Assembly: GCA_934463425.1 (NCBI GenBank)
Contig: CAKSJP010000018.1
Location: 1-42,944, forward strand
Source: an uncultured Ruminococcus sp.
GTDB lineage: Bacteria; Bacillota; Clostridia; Oscillospirales; Ruminococcaceae
Direction: 5' to 3'
DNA length: 42,944 nt
Under the pieces are notes generated by a model that saw nothing but the letters and a program-made list of their open reading frames with translations, was not told the origin of the DNA and searched no databases. A program made the translations under genes and the position numbers. The first letter of the stretch is position 1; each line of letters begins with the position of its first letter. Below, piece after piece: positions 1-11,400 of this stretch.

Positions 1-1
1 G

Positions 2-75
2 TCGAGGTGACAAGATTCGAACTTGCGGCCCCTACGTCCCGAACGTAGTGCTCTACCAAACTGAGCCACACCTCG
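2..75 (-). tRNA. tRNA-Pro, anticodon CGG
   Basis: On the minus strand the sequence folds as a cloverleaf. The acceptor stem is CGAGGTG (69-75) with CACCTCG (3-9), followed by discriminator A. The D-loop contains GGTAGAGC, the anticodon stem CTACG/CGTAG encloses the loop TTCGGGA, and the T-arm contains GTTCGAATC. The loop gives anticodon CGG, so it decodes proline codon CCG. One C of a possible encoded CCA is visible at position 1 before the window ends. Confidence 0.95.
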
Positions 76-90
76 ATTGGCGACTCATAT

Positions 91-119
91 AGTATAGCAC
101 ATTTCAAGACACTTGTAAA
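91..119 (-). promoter_or_regulatory. sigma-A promoter of tRNA-Pro
   Basis: Minus strand: -35 TTTACA (114-119), a 17-base spacer and -10 TATACT (91-96), about 15 bases ahead of the tRNA 5' end. Confidence 0.8.
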
Positions 120-221
120 GCTTTTTTCGACATTTCCGAAGAAAAAAAAGAATAGCATCTATTTTCTTTGAAACAAAAAGTATTGTCAATCTTAATTTGA
201 CAATGTGCGCAGAAAATGCAA

Positions 222-250
222 AACAAAAAAGCGGCATCTCTGCCGCTTTC
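222..250 (-). terminator. Rho-independent terminator of the GH13 gene
   Basis: Inverted repeat GCGGCA-TCTC-TGCCGC (231-246). On the minus strand it is followed by a run of T, 27 bases beyond the stop codon of the GH13 gene. The AT-rich stretch 120-221 shows no gene. Confidence 0.85.
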
Positions 251-276
251 GATAAGTTCTTGTTGTATCCGGCTGC

Positions 277-2163
277 TTACTGCGTTGCCTTCCGGTTGGT
301 ACGGACTGCACTTACAACAGCATAGCTGTGTGCCGGCAGGATCACGGCGTCACCGTCACAGATGCCGCTGATAATGGTGCTGAACGCATACTTCTCAAAG
401 CACTTGTCGCGGAGAGAAACCATTGTGGTCTCATCACTCCGGTTCAGCAGCACCACTGCGCTGGAACCGTTCGCCGGGATATATCGGGCAAAGCCCACTG
501 CCTTGTCCTCCAGTACCAGGAATTCCATTGCACCTTCTGCGAATGCAGGGTGCTCCCGCCGAATCTTGGCGAGCTGACAGGTATAATCCACCAGATCCAT
601 GTCCTCACTGCCCCAGGGGTAGCACCGGCGGTTGAACGGGTCTTTCCAGCCCTGCAAACCGGCTTCATCGCCGTAGTAGATGCTGGGAACGCCCGGCAGG
701 AAGAATTGGAGCACCATTGCGCCCTTGAGCAGCGCCTTGCCGCGGTTATACTCGTCCGGTGTCAGTTCGTTGGATGCCATCCAGTCCTTGCTCTTGTCGT
801 CGCAGGGCTGACCGCCGAAACGATTGATGGCACGCTCGATATCATGGGTGGAGACGAAGTTCATCAGCACATCCACCGTGCACTTCGGATAGTTTTCCAG
901 AATGCCCATGATGCGGTCACGGAATGTGGTGGCAGCTTCGCCCTTCATATAGGCGATGATCGCTTCGCGGAAGGGATAGTTCATGACGCTGTCCAGCTGG
1001 TCGCCCAGGAGATAGCGCCGCTTGACGCCGTAAGCCTCCTTGTTGGAAGCGTCCTCCCAGACCTCGCCGATGACGATCTTTTCCTCGTCATACTTCTTGA
1101 CGCAGGTACGCAGATTGTCCAGGAATTCGTCCGGCAGTTCGTCCGCCACGTCCAGACGATAGCCGGCAGCACCCAGGCTCATCCAGTAATCCAGCACGCC
1201 ATCGTCGCCGCAGATATACTTGGTATAGCTGGGGTTGTTTTCGTCTACGTTGGGCAGGGTATCAATGCCCCACCAGGACTCGTATTCCTTGTTGCCCCAG
1301 AAGTGATACCAGGAGTAATAGGGGCTTTTCTCGGACTGATAAGCGCCGGGTTTGTTATAGCGGCCGAACTTGTTGAAATAGATGCTGTCCGCGCCGGTGT
1401 GGGAGAATACGCCGTCCAGGATAACGGAGATGCCCCGTACCTTTGCCGCCCTGCACAGCTCCCGGAAGTCCTCGTTTGTGCCGAGAAGCGGGTCTACATT
1501 TCGATAATTCGCCGTGTTATAGCGGTGGTTCTCATGGGATTCAAAGATGGGGTTCAGATAGATGCAGGTGATGCCCAGATCTTTCAGATAGTCCAGCTTG
1601 CTGCGGATGCCCTCCAGGTCGCCGCCGAAATAGTCATTGTTCCAGACATGACCGTTCTGATCGGGTTTGTAGTAGGGGAGCTCGCCCCAGTTGCGCATGA
1701 CGCGGTCAGAGGGGACATTGTCATGCATCTTGCCGCTGCTGCAAAAACGATCGGGAAAGATCTGATACATGACGCCGCCCTTGAGGAACTGCGGTGTCTG
1801 ATAATCCTCATTGTAGACAGTGAGCTGGAACATTTCGCCCTGATCCAGCGTACCGTGACAGGCATCGCCGCGCTTGATGTAATGGCGCACGCCGTTGGAG
1901 GTATAGGAGAAGTAGTAATAATGCACACCGGAGTACTTCGGGATGAGGTCAGTGGTGTATGTCACATAGCCGTTTTCGTGTGTCTTTGCGTTCATCGGGA
2001 GAAAACGTTCTTTGAAGCCGGTGCGGAATACGACCAGCACCGGAGAGAAGTCCAGAGGGGTCTCTTCCGGCAGGCAGATGGTGAACTGACAGCTCTGGTT
2101 CCGGGCAATGGCACCGAAGTGCGACTTATACGCCGGATCCCAGCTGTTGTAAAAATAACGCAT
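277..2163 (-). CDS. GH13 alpha-glucan hydrolase (neopullulanase/cyclomaltodextrinase-like alpha-amylase)
   Basis: A 628-residue cytoplasmic enzyme with no signal peptide, expected to hydrolyse alpha-1,4 (possibly alpha-1,6) links of maltodextrins or glycogen fragments. An N-terminal beta-sandwich (about residues 1-120, CBM34-like) precedes the TIM barrel that opens with the motif VMYQIFPDRF. The four GH13 regions are visible: DGVFSHTG, GYRLDVADE (nucleophile D338), VIGEVWED (acid/base E367) and STHDIE (D441). The start was chosen at 2163 because AAAGGAG lies 8 bases upstream; a longer frame reaches 2205 but has no such site. It lies downstream of glycogen phosphorylase on the same strand, which suggests a joint role in reserve-glucan breakdown. 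The exact specificity (pullulan, cyclodextrin or maltodextrin) cannot be read from sequence alone. Confidence 0.9.
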   Translation of the reverse strand: MRYFYNSWDPAYKSHFGAIARNQSCQFTICLPEETPLDFSPVLVVFRTGFKERFLPMNAKTHENGYVTYTTDLIPKYSGVHYYYFSYTSNGVRHYIKRGDACHGTLDQGEMFQLTVYNEDYQTPQFLKGGVMYQIFPDRFCSSGKMHDNVPSDRVMRNWGELPYYKPDQNGHVWNNDYFGGDLEGIRSKLDYLKDLGITCIYLNPIFESHENHRYNTANYRNVDPLLGTNEDFRELCRAAKVRGISVILDGVFSHTGADSIYFNKFGRYNKPGAYQSEKSPYYSWYHFWGNKEYESWWGIDTLPNVDENNPSYTKYICGDDGVLDYWMSLGAAGYRLDVADELPDEFLDNLRTCVKKYDEEKIVIGEVWEDASNKEAYGVKRRYLLGDQLDSVMNYPFREAIIAYMKGEAATTFRDRIMGILENYPKCTVDVLMNFVSTHDIERAINRFGGQPCDDKSKDWMASNELTPDEYNRGKALLKGAMVLQFFLPGVPSIYYGDEAGLQGWKDPFNRRCYPWGSEDMDLVDYTCQLAKIRREHPAFAEGAMEFLVLEDKAVGFARYIPANGSSAVVLLNRSDETTMVSLRDKCFEKYAFSTIISGICDGDAVILPAHSYAVVSAVRTNRKATQ

Positions 2164-2226
2164 ACAGAGATGCTCCTTTCTTTGCGGAATGGGAGAAGCA
2201 GACACGGCGCGCCCGTGCCATTCAAG

Positions 2227-2258
2227 AAAACGGAGCAGGGTTTGTGCTGCTCCGTTTT
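2227..2258 (-). terminator. Terminator between glgP and the GH13 gene
   Basis: AAAA-CGGAGCAG, an 8-base loop, then CTGCTCCG-TTTT. This is a perfect 12-bp stem flanked by A and T runs, starting 35 bases after the glgP stop. It suggests that most glgP transcripts end here. No convincing separate promoter is visible for the GH13 gene in the 63 bases that remain, so read-through expression is possible. Confidence 0.8.
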
Positions 2259-2293
2259 CGTCAGATTATATCAGAATGTGCGATAACACGTTC

Positions 2294-4702
2294 TCAGATA
2301 TTCCAGATATCCTTTGCATATTCATTGACTGCACGGTCTGCGGAGAAGATGCCTGCGTTTGCGATGTTGTGCAGGGACATCTTGGTCCAGGTATCCTTGT
2401 CAGTGTACAGCTTGGAGCTGTGCTCCTGAACCTGGCAGTAGCTGTCGAAGTCAGCCAGAACCATGTACGGATCCAGGGTGCGCAGGGAGTCAGCCACTTC
2501 GGTGAACTTGCAGCCGTTGATGCCGGCATACATCCGGTCGATACAGCTCTTGATGATCGGGTTGTTGTTGTAATAGTCCTCCGGACGATAGCCGCGGGCC
2601 TTGAGGCTGTTGACCTCCTCGGTCTTCATGCCGAAGATGAGGATGTTGTCCGAACCCACTGCGTCGCCGATCTCGATGTTTGCGCCGTCCAGTGTGCCCA
2701 GTGTGATCGCACCGTTCAGCATCAGCTTCATGTTGCCGGTACCGGATGCCTCTGTGCCTGCCAGAGAGATCTGCTCTGAAATATCACAAGCCGGCATCAG
2801 CAGCTCGGACATGGTAACGCAGTAGTTCTCCAGGAAGTAAACAGACAGCTTTTCCGAAATGCGCGGATTCTTGCGGATCTCTTCGGACAGTGCCCAGATC
2901 ATCTTGATGATCTGCTTTGCCAGATAATAGCCCGGTGCAGCCTTTGCCGCGAAGATATAGGTCTTGGGTGTGAAGTCCATATCCGGATTTTCCAGCAGGG
3001 CGTTATACTGTGCCAGAATGTGCATTGCGTTCAGGTGCTGACGCTTGTATTCGTGCAGACGCTTTACCTGTGCATCAAAGATGCTGTCGGTGTCCAGTAC
3101 GAGACCGCTCTTTTTCTTGACATACTTGGCGAAGCGTTCTTTGTTTTCCTTCTTGATCTTGCGCAGCTGCTCCAGAACTGCCTTGTCATCTGCAAAGACA
3201 TCCAGCTTTTTCAGCTCGCTGCCGTCCTTCAGGAAGCCGTTGCCGATCTTGTCGCGCAGCAGCTGGGTCAGACCCGGGTTGGACTGATACAGCCATCTGC
3301 GGTATGCGATGCCGTTGGTGACGTTTTTGAACTTGTTCGGGGTGTCCAGGTATTCTTCGTGGAATACGCTCTCCTTGATGATCTCAGAGTGCAGCTTAGA
3401 AACGCCGTTGACACTGTGAGAAGCCATAACGCACAGGGTCGCCATGTGGATCTGGTTGTCCTTGATGATGGACATGCGGGTCGTTCTTGCGCTGTCGCCG
3501 CCGTTGCGCTCCATCAGGCCTGCGCAGTAACGGTTGTTGATCTCTACGATGATCTGGAAGATACGCGGCACGATCTGCTTTACCAGGTTCACATCCCACT
3601 TTTCCAGTGCCTCTGCCATAACGGTGTGGTTGGTATAAGCGAAGGTGTTGGTGACGATGTGCCATGCACGATCCCAGGTATAGCCGCAGTCATCCAGCAG
3701 AACACGCATCAGTTCCGGAATCGCCAGCGTCGGGTGGGTGTCGTTGATGTGGATGGCAACCTTTTCGTGCAGGTTTTCCAGTGTGCCGTATACGTTCATG
3801 TGGTGGTTTACGATATCACCGATGGCTGCGGCGCACAGGAAGTACTGCTGGCGCAGACGCAGGGACTTGCCCTCCAGGTGGTTGTCGTTGGGGTACAGCA
3901 CCTTGGAGATGGCGTTTGCCATGGAGTTCCGGGACAGTGCCTGTTCATAGTTGCCCTCGTTGAATTCCTTCATGTCGAAGCTCGGTGCCTGTGCCTTCCA
4001 CAGACGCAGGGTAGAAACGCCGGTGCTGCCATAGCCGGAGACATACATATCATACGGGATGGCGATAACGGTGTTGTAGTTCACATGGGAGATATAGTGA
4101 TAAGAATCCTGCCAGTATTCCTGAACATTGCCCTCAAAGTGTACTTCGATCGCCTCGTCCGGCTTCGGGTCGAGCCATACGCTGCCGCCCGGCAGCCAGT
4201 TGTCCGGTTCTTCGGTCTGCCAGCCGTCCTCCAGGATCTGCTTGAAGATGCCGTACTCATAGCAGATGGAGTGACCGGTCGCCGGGATCTCCTGGGTTGC
4301 CATTGCATCCAGATAGCAGGCAGCCAGACGGCCCAGACCGCCGTTGCCCAGACCTGCGTCCGGCTCGCACTCGAAGATGCTGTCCAGATTGATGTGATAG
4401 TCCTGCAGGATGGCGCGGACATCGTCTGCCAGCTCCAGGTTATACAGAGTGGTCTTCAGAGAACGTCCCATCAGAAATTCCATGGACAGATAGTACACGC
4501 TCTTTCCGCCGACGGAATTGGTCTTGTTGACAAAGTGCTGCCGCTTGTGCTTCAGCTTTTCTACCATCAGGGCAGACAGCACCTGATAGATCTGCTTATC
4601 GGACGCTTCGTCCGGAGAAACGCTGCATTCCAGCTGAAGCCGGTCTACAAATTTCTGCTTTAACTCTTCTCTCTGGGGACTTCCAGTTTCTTTTACTGCC
4701 AT
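2294..4702 (-). CDS. glgP: Glycogen/maltodextrin phosphorylase (GT35)
   Basis: An 802-residue pyridoxal-phosphate enzyme that releases glucose-1-phosphate from the non-reducing ends of alpha-1,4-glucans in the cytosol. Family landmarks: SVYYLSMEFLMGR near the N-terminus, DAGLGNGGLGRLAACYLD, the HINDTHP substrate loop, KRLHEYKRQ, and the PLP-lysine motif GTGNMKLMLNG (K659). The length is normal for bacterial GlgP. The start at 4702 is preceded by GGAGGATATT (Shine-Dalgarno). An in-frame extension to 4819 exists but its composition and lack of a ribosome site speak against it. It is transcribed from a clear promoter at 4868-4896 and followed by a terminator and the GH13 gene. Confidence 0.97.
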   Translation of the reverse strand: MAVKETGSPQREELKQKFVDRLQLECSVSPDEASDKQIYQVLSALMVEKLKHKRQHFVNKTNSVGGKSVYYLSMEFLMGRSLKTTLYNLELADDVRAILQDYHINLDSIFECEPDAGLGNGGLGRLAACYLDAMATQEIPATGHSICYEYGIFKQILEDGWQTEEPDNWLPGGSVWLDPKPDEAIEVHFEGNVQEYWQDSYHYISHVNYNTVIAIPYDMYVSGYGSTGVSTLRLWKAQAPSFDMKEFNEGNYEQALSRNSMANAISKVLYPNDNHLEGKSLRLRQQYFLCAAAIGDIVNHHMNVYGTLENLHEKVAIHINDTHPTLAIPELMRVLLDDCGYTWDRAWHIVTNTFAYTNHTVMAEALEKWDVNLVKQIVPRIFQIIVEINNRYCAGLMERNGGDSARTTRMSIIKDNQIHMATLCVMASHSVNGVSKLHSEIIKESVFHEEYLDTPNKFKNVTNGIAYRRWLYQSNPGLTQLLRDKIGNGFLKDGSELKKLDVFADDKAVLEQLRKIKKENKERFAKYVKKKSGLVLDTDSIFDAQVKRLHEYKRQHLNAMHILAQYNALLENPDMDFTPKTYIFAAKAAPGYYLAKQIIKMIWALSEEIRKNPRISEKLSVYFLENYCVTMSELLMPACDISEQISLAGTEASGTGNMKLMLNGAITLGTLDGANIEIGDAVGSDNILIFGMKTEEVNSLKARGYRPEDYYNNNPIIKSCIDRMYAGINGCKFTEVADSLRTLDPYMVLADFDSYCQVQEHSSKLYTDKDTWTKMSLHNIANAGIFSADRAVNEYAKDIWNI

Positions 4703-4867
4703 AATATCCTCCTCAAATTGCTCGGCGTAACATTCGTTTTGCCCGCTGCCGTTTCCGGCAGGGGATGCTCTCTGTCGGCTCTCATTGCTCATCGCCAGCA
4801 TCGCGGTGCGCCGAATCACTGCGGTATTGTGTGCTCCTGCAATGAGGCAGGAACATATCTACTTATT

Positions 4868-4896
4868 ATTATACCGGATTTTGGGTAATGTTGCAA
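4868..4896 (-). promoter_or_regulatory. sigma-A promoter of glgP
   Basis: Minus strand: -35 TTGCAA (4891-4896), a 17-base spacer and -10 TATAAT (4868-4873), leaving a leader of about 160 bases before glgP. Confidence 0.8.
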
Positions 4897-5362
4897 TAGC
4901 TTTTTTCACGAAATATTTGAAAAAAGGATGGCGCAATTCGTCATATGTGATTGCAAAATGTTGCATAAGGGTAAAATAAGTAATCAACTTGTAAAAAGTT
5001 CCACCGGAAGTTTTAGAAAAAAGCAGATCGATTTCGGAATGTTTTTCCTGTAAATCAGCTGAATCGGCATCAAAAAACCAATTGCGCGGGCTTCCTTTTT
5101 CTCCCCTTTACTTTTCATATATCACATATAAAAAGATATAAAAGTTCACAGGCGATCAGTATAATAAAGGCATATCCGAGTATTCTTCGTGACTTTTACC
5201 AAAAAGCCTTTTTATTGTTGAAATAATTTGTGGTTTGAAGCGGTGGGGTTGGGGAGAATTACTGTAAAAGATGTGGTATGTATATCATTTTTGTTGATGT
5301 TGCTGCCACGGTATAAAACTGCACGAGGAAACTAGTTTTCCAGTGCGAAAAAATGAAAGGGA
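4897..5362 (+). other. AT-rich intergenic region upstream of the giant surface-protein gene
   Basis: No gene is supported here. A TATAAT hexamer at 5160-5165 could be a -10 element for the downstream gene, but no good -35 sits at the expected distance. I looked for the conserved blocks of a cyclic-di-GMP riboswitch, often found before surface-protein genes, and did not see them. Confidence 0.5.
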
Positions 5363-5431
5363 AATGTTGCATGAAGTCTGTACGAAAGGATGCGGAACAG
5401 ACCTCATGCAGCGTTCCTGCAATGAGAGGAG
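5363..5431 (+). promoter_or_regulatory. Leader hairpins and Shine-Dalgarno of the giant gene
   Basis: Hairpin 1 pairs 5363-5381 with 5397-5415 (19 positions, one A-C mismatch, two G-U pairs, 15-base loop). Hairpin 2 pairs CTCATGCA (5403-5410) with TGCAATGAG (5418-5426, one bulged base). They share 5403-5410 and cannot form together. Hairpin 2 takes the first bases of the ribosome site GAGAGGAG (5424-5431), which lies 7 bases before the ATG. The pairing is visible; a switching role is inference. Confidence 0.55.
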
Positions 5432-5438
5432 CTTTTTT

Positions 5439-8400
5439 ATGCAGACAGAAAAGACAAGACACCTGCGTACAAGAGTCATCAGTGTCTTGCTGGCAGTCCT
5501 GATGATCGTGACCTGCCTGCCGTCGATGCTGTTTCCGGTATCGGCAGACAATAACGGACGATCCGGCGGACCGCTGGTACTGACAAACGCCAGTGTCGAA
5601 TTTCGGGACGACAAGTACAATCCGATTGATGAAGTGGATACCGGAGATGTGTTCTATCTGATGTCGACGATCTCCGGAAACAACGTCAATGAAGGAGAGG
5701 TGGATTCTTATCGGATCGAGATCACCGACAAGAATCTGCTGTTGCCGAACTTTGCCGGAAACGGCTTCAGGGACGGTGCCGTTTATAATGGGTATACCCT
5801 GCATGTCAACAGCGACGGCAGCCGGTATATCGCCTTTGACATTGACAACGGTCAGACCAAACAGGTCCGGCTGCAGGCGAAGTTCCAAAACGGCAAGACC
5901 CCGGGCGGAACGATCTCGACCGTAAAGATCGTACAGGACAGCACAGGCAAGAATGCCAGCAGTACAATTACTGCCAGGGCAAAACGGCAGTGGAGTGCGT
6001 CCAAGTCGGAGGACAGAAACGCCCTGACAGCGGCACAGCTGGCTGCCGGCACCACGGTAAATTATACCCTGAGTGCTTCGGCGAACAACGCCTCCAAGAA
6101 AAACGGCGTGGAATGGGTGCAGTCCCTGAAATTTGAGGACACCATTTCACTGTCGGGAATGATCTTTGCCGGTGGTGCGCAGACCGCGGTGGAAAACGCC
6201 GTCAAGTCTGCCGTTGCGGCAGCAGGCTACACCGCCGGCAACCTGAGTGTAACGGTCAGCGGCAGCACTGCCAAGATCAGCTTCACCGTGGACAGCAAGA
6301 ACACCAATGCAGAAATGTCCGCAGTCAAGCTGCATATGGCACTGCCTCTGAACAGCAGCACCGTGAAGATGAACGGCACCGCAGACGGCAAGGTCACCAA
6401 CAGCCTGACTGTTTCCGGCAAGCCCTACGGTGACGATGCCAGCTACTCGACCATCGGCGGAAACAGCGTGGAACTGAAAATTTCTGCTCCGCAGGGGCCG
6501 AAGTTCCATTTGAGCAAAACCGTAGAAAATGAAAAGGCGTACTATGTAAAGGGCGACAAGGTCGAGTTTGTTATCACCGTGACCAATAGCGGTGATGCTG
6601 ACGGTACCATTTCCCTGAACGATGCCCTGCCGGAGGGACTGACCGCCACCGGCGAAACAGTATGGAACGACATCACAGTTCCCGCCGGACAGAGCGTCAC
6701 CAAAGAGATCGAATGCACCGTGAACAAGGACGAGGACACGGTACTGACCAACGAAGTGACCGGCAGCAACGGCGAAAATGCGACCAAGACCATTCTGGTC
6801 AAGAAAGATGTGGCACATGTATCATACTTCAAGAGCGGCTATGTACAGTCGGCAGGAAACACCACCTATACAAAAAGTGTGGAAACTGACGGCGTTTACC
6901 ATATCACCATGAAGAACGACGGCACCAAGGCTGGTACATTCACATTCAGTGATACCATGCCTGCCGGCGTGACCATTGATACCTCCAAGGGCGTGACCGT
7001 CACTGTCAACGGCGTTTCACAGTCACTGGCAACTGCGGGCATCACCGTCAGCGGCAACACTGTTTCTGCGACAAATGCAGCGATTGCCAAAGATGCCACC
7101 GTGGTTGTTGCCATTCCGGTGAAGATCAATTCTAATGCGGAATCTGTTGTGAACACAGCGACCACCGGCGACGGCGACAAGTCCACTACCTTTACCGGAA
7201 AAGACGCTGCGGCGGATATGCACTTCTCCAAGAGCGTCAGTCCGGAAAGCTTTACGGAAAATACACTCACTTCTGTGGAATACACTCTGAAGCTGGACAA
7301 CAGCAACGGCACTGCCGCAGGCGTTGTCAGCCAGCTGGAAGATGCTGTACCGACTGGTGCAACCTTCCAGTCGGTTTCCATGACCAGCAATCTGCTGTTT
7401 TCCTCCAACAATCTGACAGAAAGACCGCTGACCGGCAAGCTGACACTGGAGAACCTCACAGCGGCTGCGGGCATTACCGGCGATTTCAAACTGGCTGCCG
7501 GCGAAGTGGTGACGATCACCATTAAAGCCACCGTTAACGGTGCGGCAGATGTAGTCAACACCGCCAAGATCAACGGCAATGACTACAAGGCAACAGTTCG
7601 CGTAGGCGAAGACCTGAGCAAGTACAGCGTGGAAAAGACGATTGTTGATGACCGTGTGTACTCCGCAGAGGAGGACATCACCTATCGCGTGAAGTTCACC
7701 AACAACAGCACGAACACACTGGAACATCTGGCGATCTACGACAGAGGTGAGTTGCTGTACTGGGGTGCAGATAAAGATAGTGCTGCGGATATGACAGTAA
7801 TTGGTATTAGCTCTAGCAATAAGAATTACAAGGCGGGCGATAAGGCACTTTGTGAGTCTACCTCCGGATATGCTGTAGCTCAGTACATTCTTCCGAACAT
7901 CAATCTGGCACCGGGTGAATGGGTGGAACTGGAATATACGATAGAAACAATTTCTGATCTGAAACACAATAACACCTATGGAAAGCAGTATACCGGAACA
8001 GACATAAAGATCAAAGGCACTTCGCTGGAAACCAAGTATGCAACAGATGAAAAGGGACTTTACAACTATGTTGCCATCGGACAGGCAGTTAAAAACAGTT
8101 GGAACAATGACTATCATATTCCGAATGACGGAAAATGGTATGCTCAGGACATGGTCAAGAGCCCAATTGATAACTCCACCTTTACAGCAACCAAGCAGCT
8201 GGACGGCAGCGATGCCGAAACTAACATTAGCGGCAAGAGTGCTTCCGAATTGGAAGCCATGACATTCCAATATAAGCTGGAACTGAAAGGTGAGGGAAAC
8301 GCTTATATTGGCAAGAGCATTACACTGGAAGACACCCTGCCGGACGGCATGGAATATGTGCCAAATAGTGTAGTGGGAACTGCGAATTATGCAGATTTGA

Positions 8401-11400
8401 GTGGCATTCAGGCAACTCAAGTTGGACAGACGCTGACCTTTACATTTGTTTCCACAGAAAAATTTGAAAATCAATATAACGGTGGCGTAAAATTGACTTA
8501 CAAAACCAAACTGACCGCCGACAAGGCACAGGAACTGGCAAACAGCACAGCGAAAAAAGTCACACTGACCAACACCCTTTCCAAGGTGACAGTGGTGGAG
8601 GGCAGAGATGACGGCAGCAACCGTGTGATTTTGCCCAATAGCAAGGTGGACATCAGCTTCACCAAAACCACTCCCGCCCCCGGCTTCGCCAAGCTGGCAG
8701 TAGCCTCCTATGCCGGAAAGGACTATCAAAACGCAGATTTCCAGAAGGTAGAAAACGGCTATATCACTGCCGGCGATACCCTGATCTGGCAGGCAGTCCT
8801 CTATAACGGCAAGGGCGAAACAGATACCGCTGGCAAGGCTACCCTGAACGGGGAAGAACTGGGCAGGCTGGATCTCACTGATGTGACGCTGACGGATAAT
8901 CTTCCCAGCTGCTATGAATTTGACAACACCAGCTACACTGCAAAATATTTTGTAGTGCCGCTGAAGGCAGACGGCAGCTTTGACGTGGACAAATACGGTA
9001 TGGTTACCGGAACCGGCGCAGAAATCAAAACCACTTCCAACGGTGATTCCGTCAGCTGGGATGTTTCCAGTGTGACAGGAACAGGCGTTACAGAAGGAAA
9101 ACTGGAGCCGAACTATGCCATCGTCGTACAATTCGCTACCACTGTAAAAGACGGCCAGGAAAAAGAGGGCGTTATCACCAACACCGGTTACGCCACCATT
9201 GACCAGCCGTTCTCCGCAGAAGATACAGTTGCCGGCGAAAAGCAGGACAACCAGATCTGGAGCTATGCAAACTATAACATCGTTGGTCTGACCACTGAGT
9301 CCTGGAAAACGATTACCTATAAGAATAATGGACACACAGGCACACCTCATACGGACCCGGCTACGGATACCGGTTACAGCCGTCAGCCCACCCACAACTA
9401 TGTACAGGGCATGCAGGGCGAAGATGTGACCTATGAACTCCACATCAAGAACAACTCGCCGGTAGCTCTGGAAAACATGACCATTATCGACCGTCTGCCC
9501 TATGTGGGTGACTTGGGTCTGGTTTCCGGCTATGAACGTTTCTCCGCATTCGGCGTGACTCTCAAGAGCATTGATTCTGTAGAAATCGGCACATATGATG
9601 AAACAGGAGCATTTACAGGCAGCAGTGCGGCACATAAAGAATATCAGTATTCTACCGATAAAACCTCTACTTTGAACGAGTATTCAAAGGACTGGCTGGG
9701 ACAGAACGATGTCATGAACTGGACAAGCAACCCTTCTGCGGATACCGTAGACTTCCGGATCCAGCTGAAGGATACCGTCAAGGTTGGCGAGGAGGTTGTT
9801 GTTACCGTAAAGGCAACCGTTCCCAGCTATGTGGCAAAGACCGGCGAGGAAAATATTGCATGGAACAGCTTCGCGTACTCCTATCAGAATACCGGCATTC
9901 TGGGCGATACTGTCATGGTAGCAGAGCCGGCAAAGGTCGGCGTCTGGGTACAGACTCCGGACACCACCGTTGATGTGACGGTCAACAAAACCTTGACAGA
10001 AGCGGAAACCAAGGACGCAACGTTCTACTTTGCACTGTTTACCGATGAAAATTACACCACACGGTTGAGTGATGTGATTTCCGTCACCATTCCGGCAGGA
10101 CAGACCAAGGCTTCCGTCACCATGAAGGACGTAGACCTGTCCTCGATCAAGCAGCAGACCAACAACGCCAACAATGTTTACCTGCTGGAAACAGATGCCA
10201 AGGGCAATCAGATTCACAATTACACACCGGCATATACCGGCAATAAGATCTCCACTGATGCCACAACGAACCAGATTGTCGGCGTGACCAACACCAAAAA
10301 TACGGGCGATATCACGCTGACCAAGAAACTGGCAGGCGAGAACGTCACCGGCGACACCTTCTATTTTGCCCTGTTCACCAAGAATGCGGCAGGCGATTAT
10401 GTTCGCTATGAGGAAGCACCGGTGCAGTCCCTGACCTTTACCAAGGCAGGCAAGGACAGCGTAACATTTGAAGATGTGCCCAAGGGCGTGGATTTCTACG
10501 TGCTGGAAACCAATGCCAACGGCGTTCTGGCAGATACAGACTTTGCAAAATACACCTCAGACAGCGGTATCCGCTATACCTCCGAACCGGCAGCACCGGC
10601 GGCAGTACAGGCAGACGGCAAAACTGAGATCACCAACACCGAGGAGATCGACTACAGCATCACCGTCAGCAAGGTGCTGATCGCAGATGATGTCAAGAGC
10701 ACACCCGTATTCTCCGTGGGACTGTTCACTGAGAATGACACATTGGTCGAAAAGAAAACTGTAGTGGCTGGTGCAGATGTCACCTTCGACAATCTGAAAG
10801 CAGATACCCCGTACTATATCTTTGAGTTGAACGATGCAGACGAACAGATCGCAAACGGTGCTTCTTTCCAGATGCCTGTTGTTCTTGATCCCAAGAATTC
10901 CACTGCGAAAACGGATACGACATTCTACGTTTCTTATGACTGCTGTGATGATGACAGTAAGGTTGCGGCACTTACCCTGACCAAGGACGCACCACAGGCA
11001 AACACCATTATCACAAACACCACCAAGAATCCGGCTCAGATCAAGGTAACGAAGATCGCTACTGAGGACGGCAATCCGGCAGTTGACCATGCAATTGAGG
11101 TTGGACTGTTTACGCAGGACACAAATGGCAGCTATCAGCAGGTGGAAAAGAAAAACATCAACATTGCAGCCGGCGACAAGGGCAAAAAGTCTGTCACCTT
11201 TGACGGACTGGACAGCAGCAAGACCTATTACGTCTTTGAGCTGGACGCAGACGGCAAACGCGTGGAAAATGGCAGCACAACTACAGTGGGATCGGCAGGC
11301 AGCAGCAAGACATTCCTCGCTACCTACTCCGGCAACAGCAGTCGGGTAGACCTGCTGCCGGGTATTCCGGGCGAAAAGACCATTACTGATGCCAATACCA

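Noticed and set aside
328..2286. Long open frame on the plus strand opposite the GH13 gene
   Set aside because: It mirrors the codon pattern of the minus-strand enzyme, has no ribosome site and its translation resembles no protein.
3020..4663. Long open frame opposite glgP
   Set aside because: Antisense shadow of a clearly identified gene with high GC at third positions.
4897..5438. Cyclic-di-GMP riboswitch upstream of the surface-protein gene
   Set aside because: I could not find the conserved GEMM blocks; only the hairpins described are visible.
5343..5438. N-terminal extension of the giant protein
   Set aside because: It is encoded by a hairpin and has no ribosome site; it would also precede the signal peptide.
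7023..9635. 870-codon minus-strand frame within the giant gene
   Set aside because: Low-complexity antisense translation, no start signal; the plus-strand protein has a signal peptide and repeat modules.
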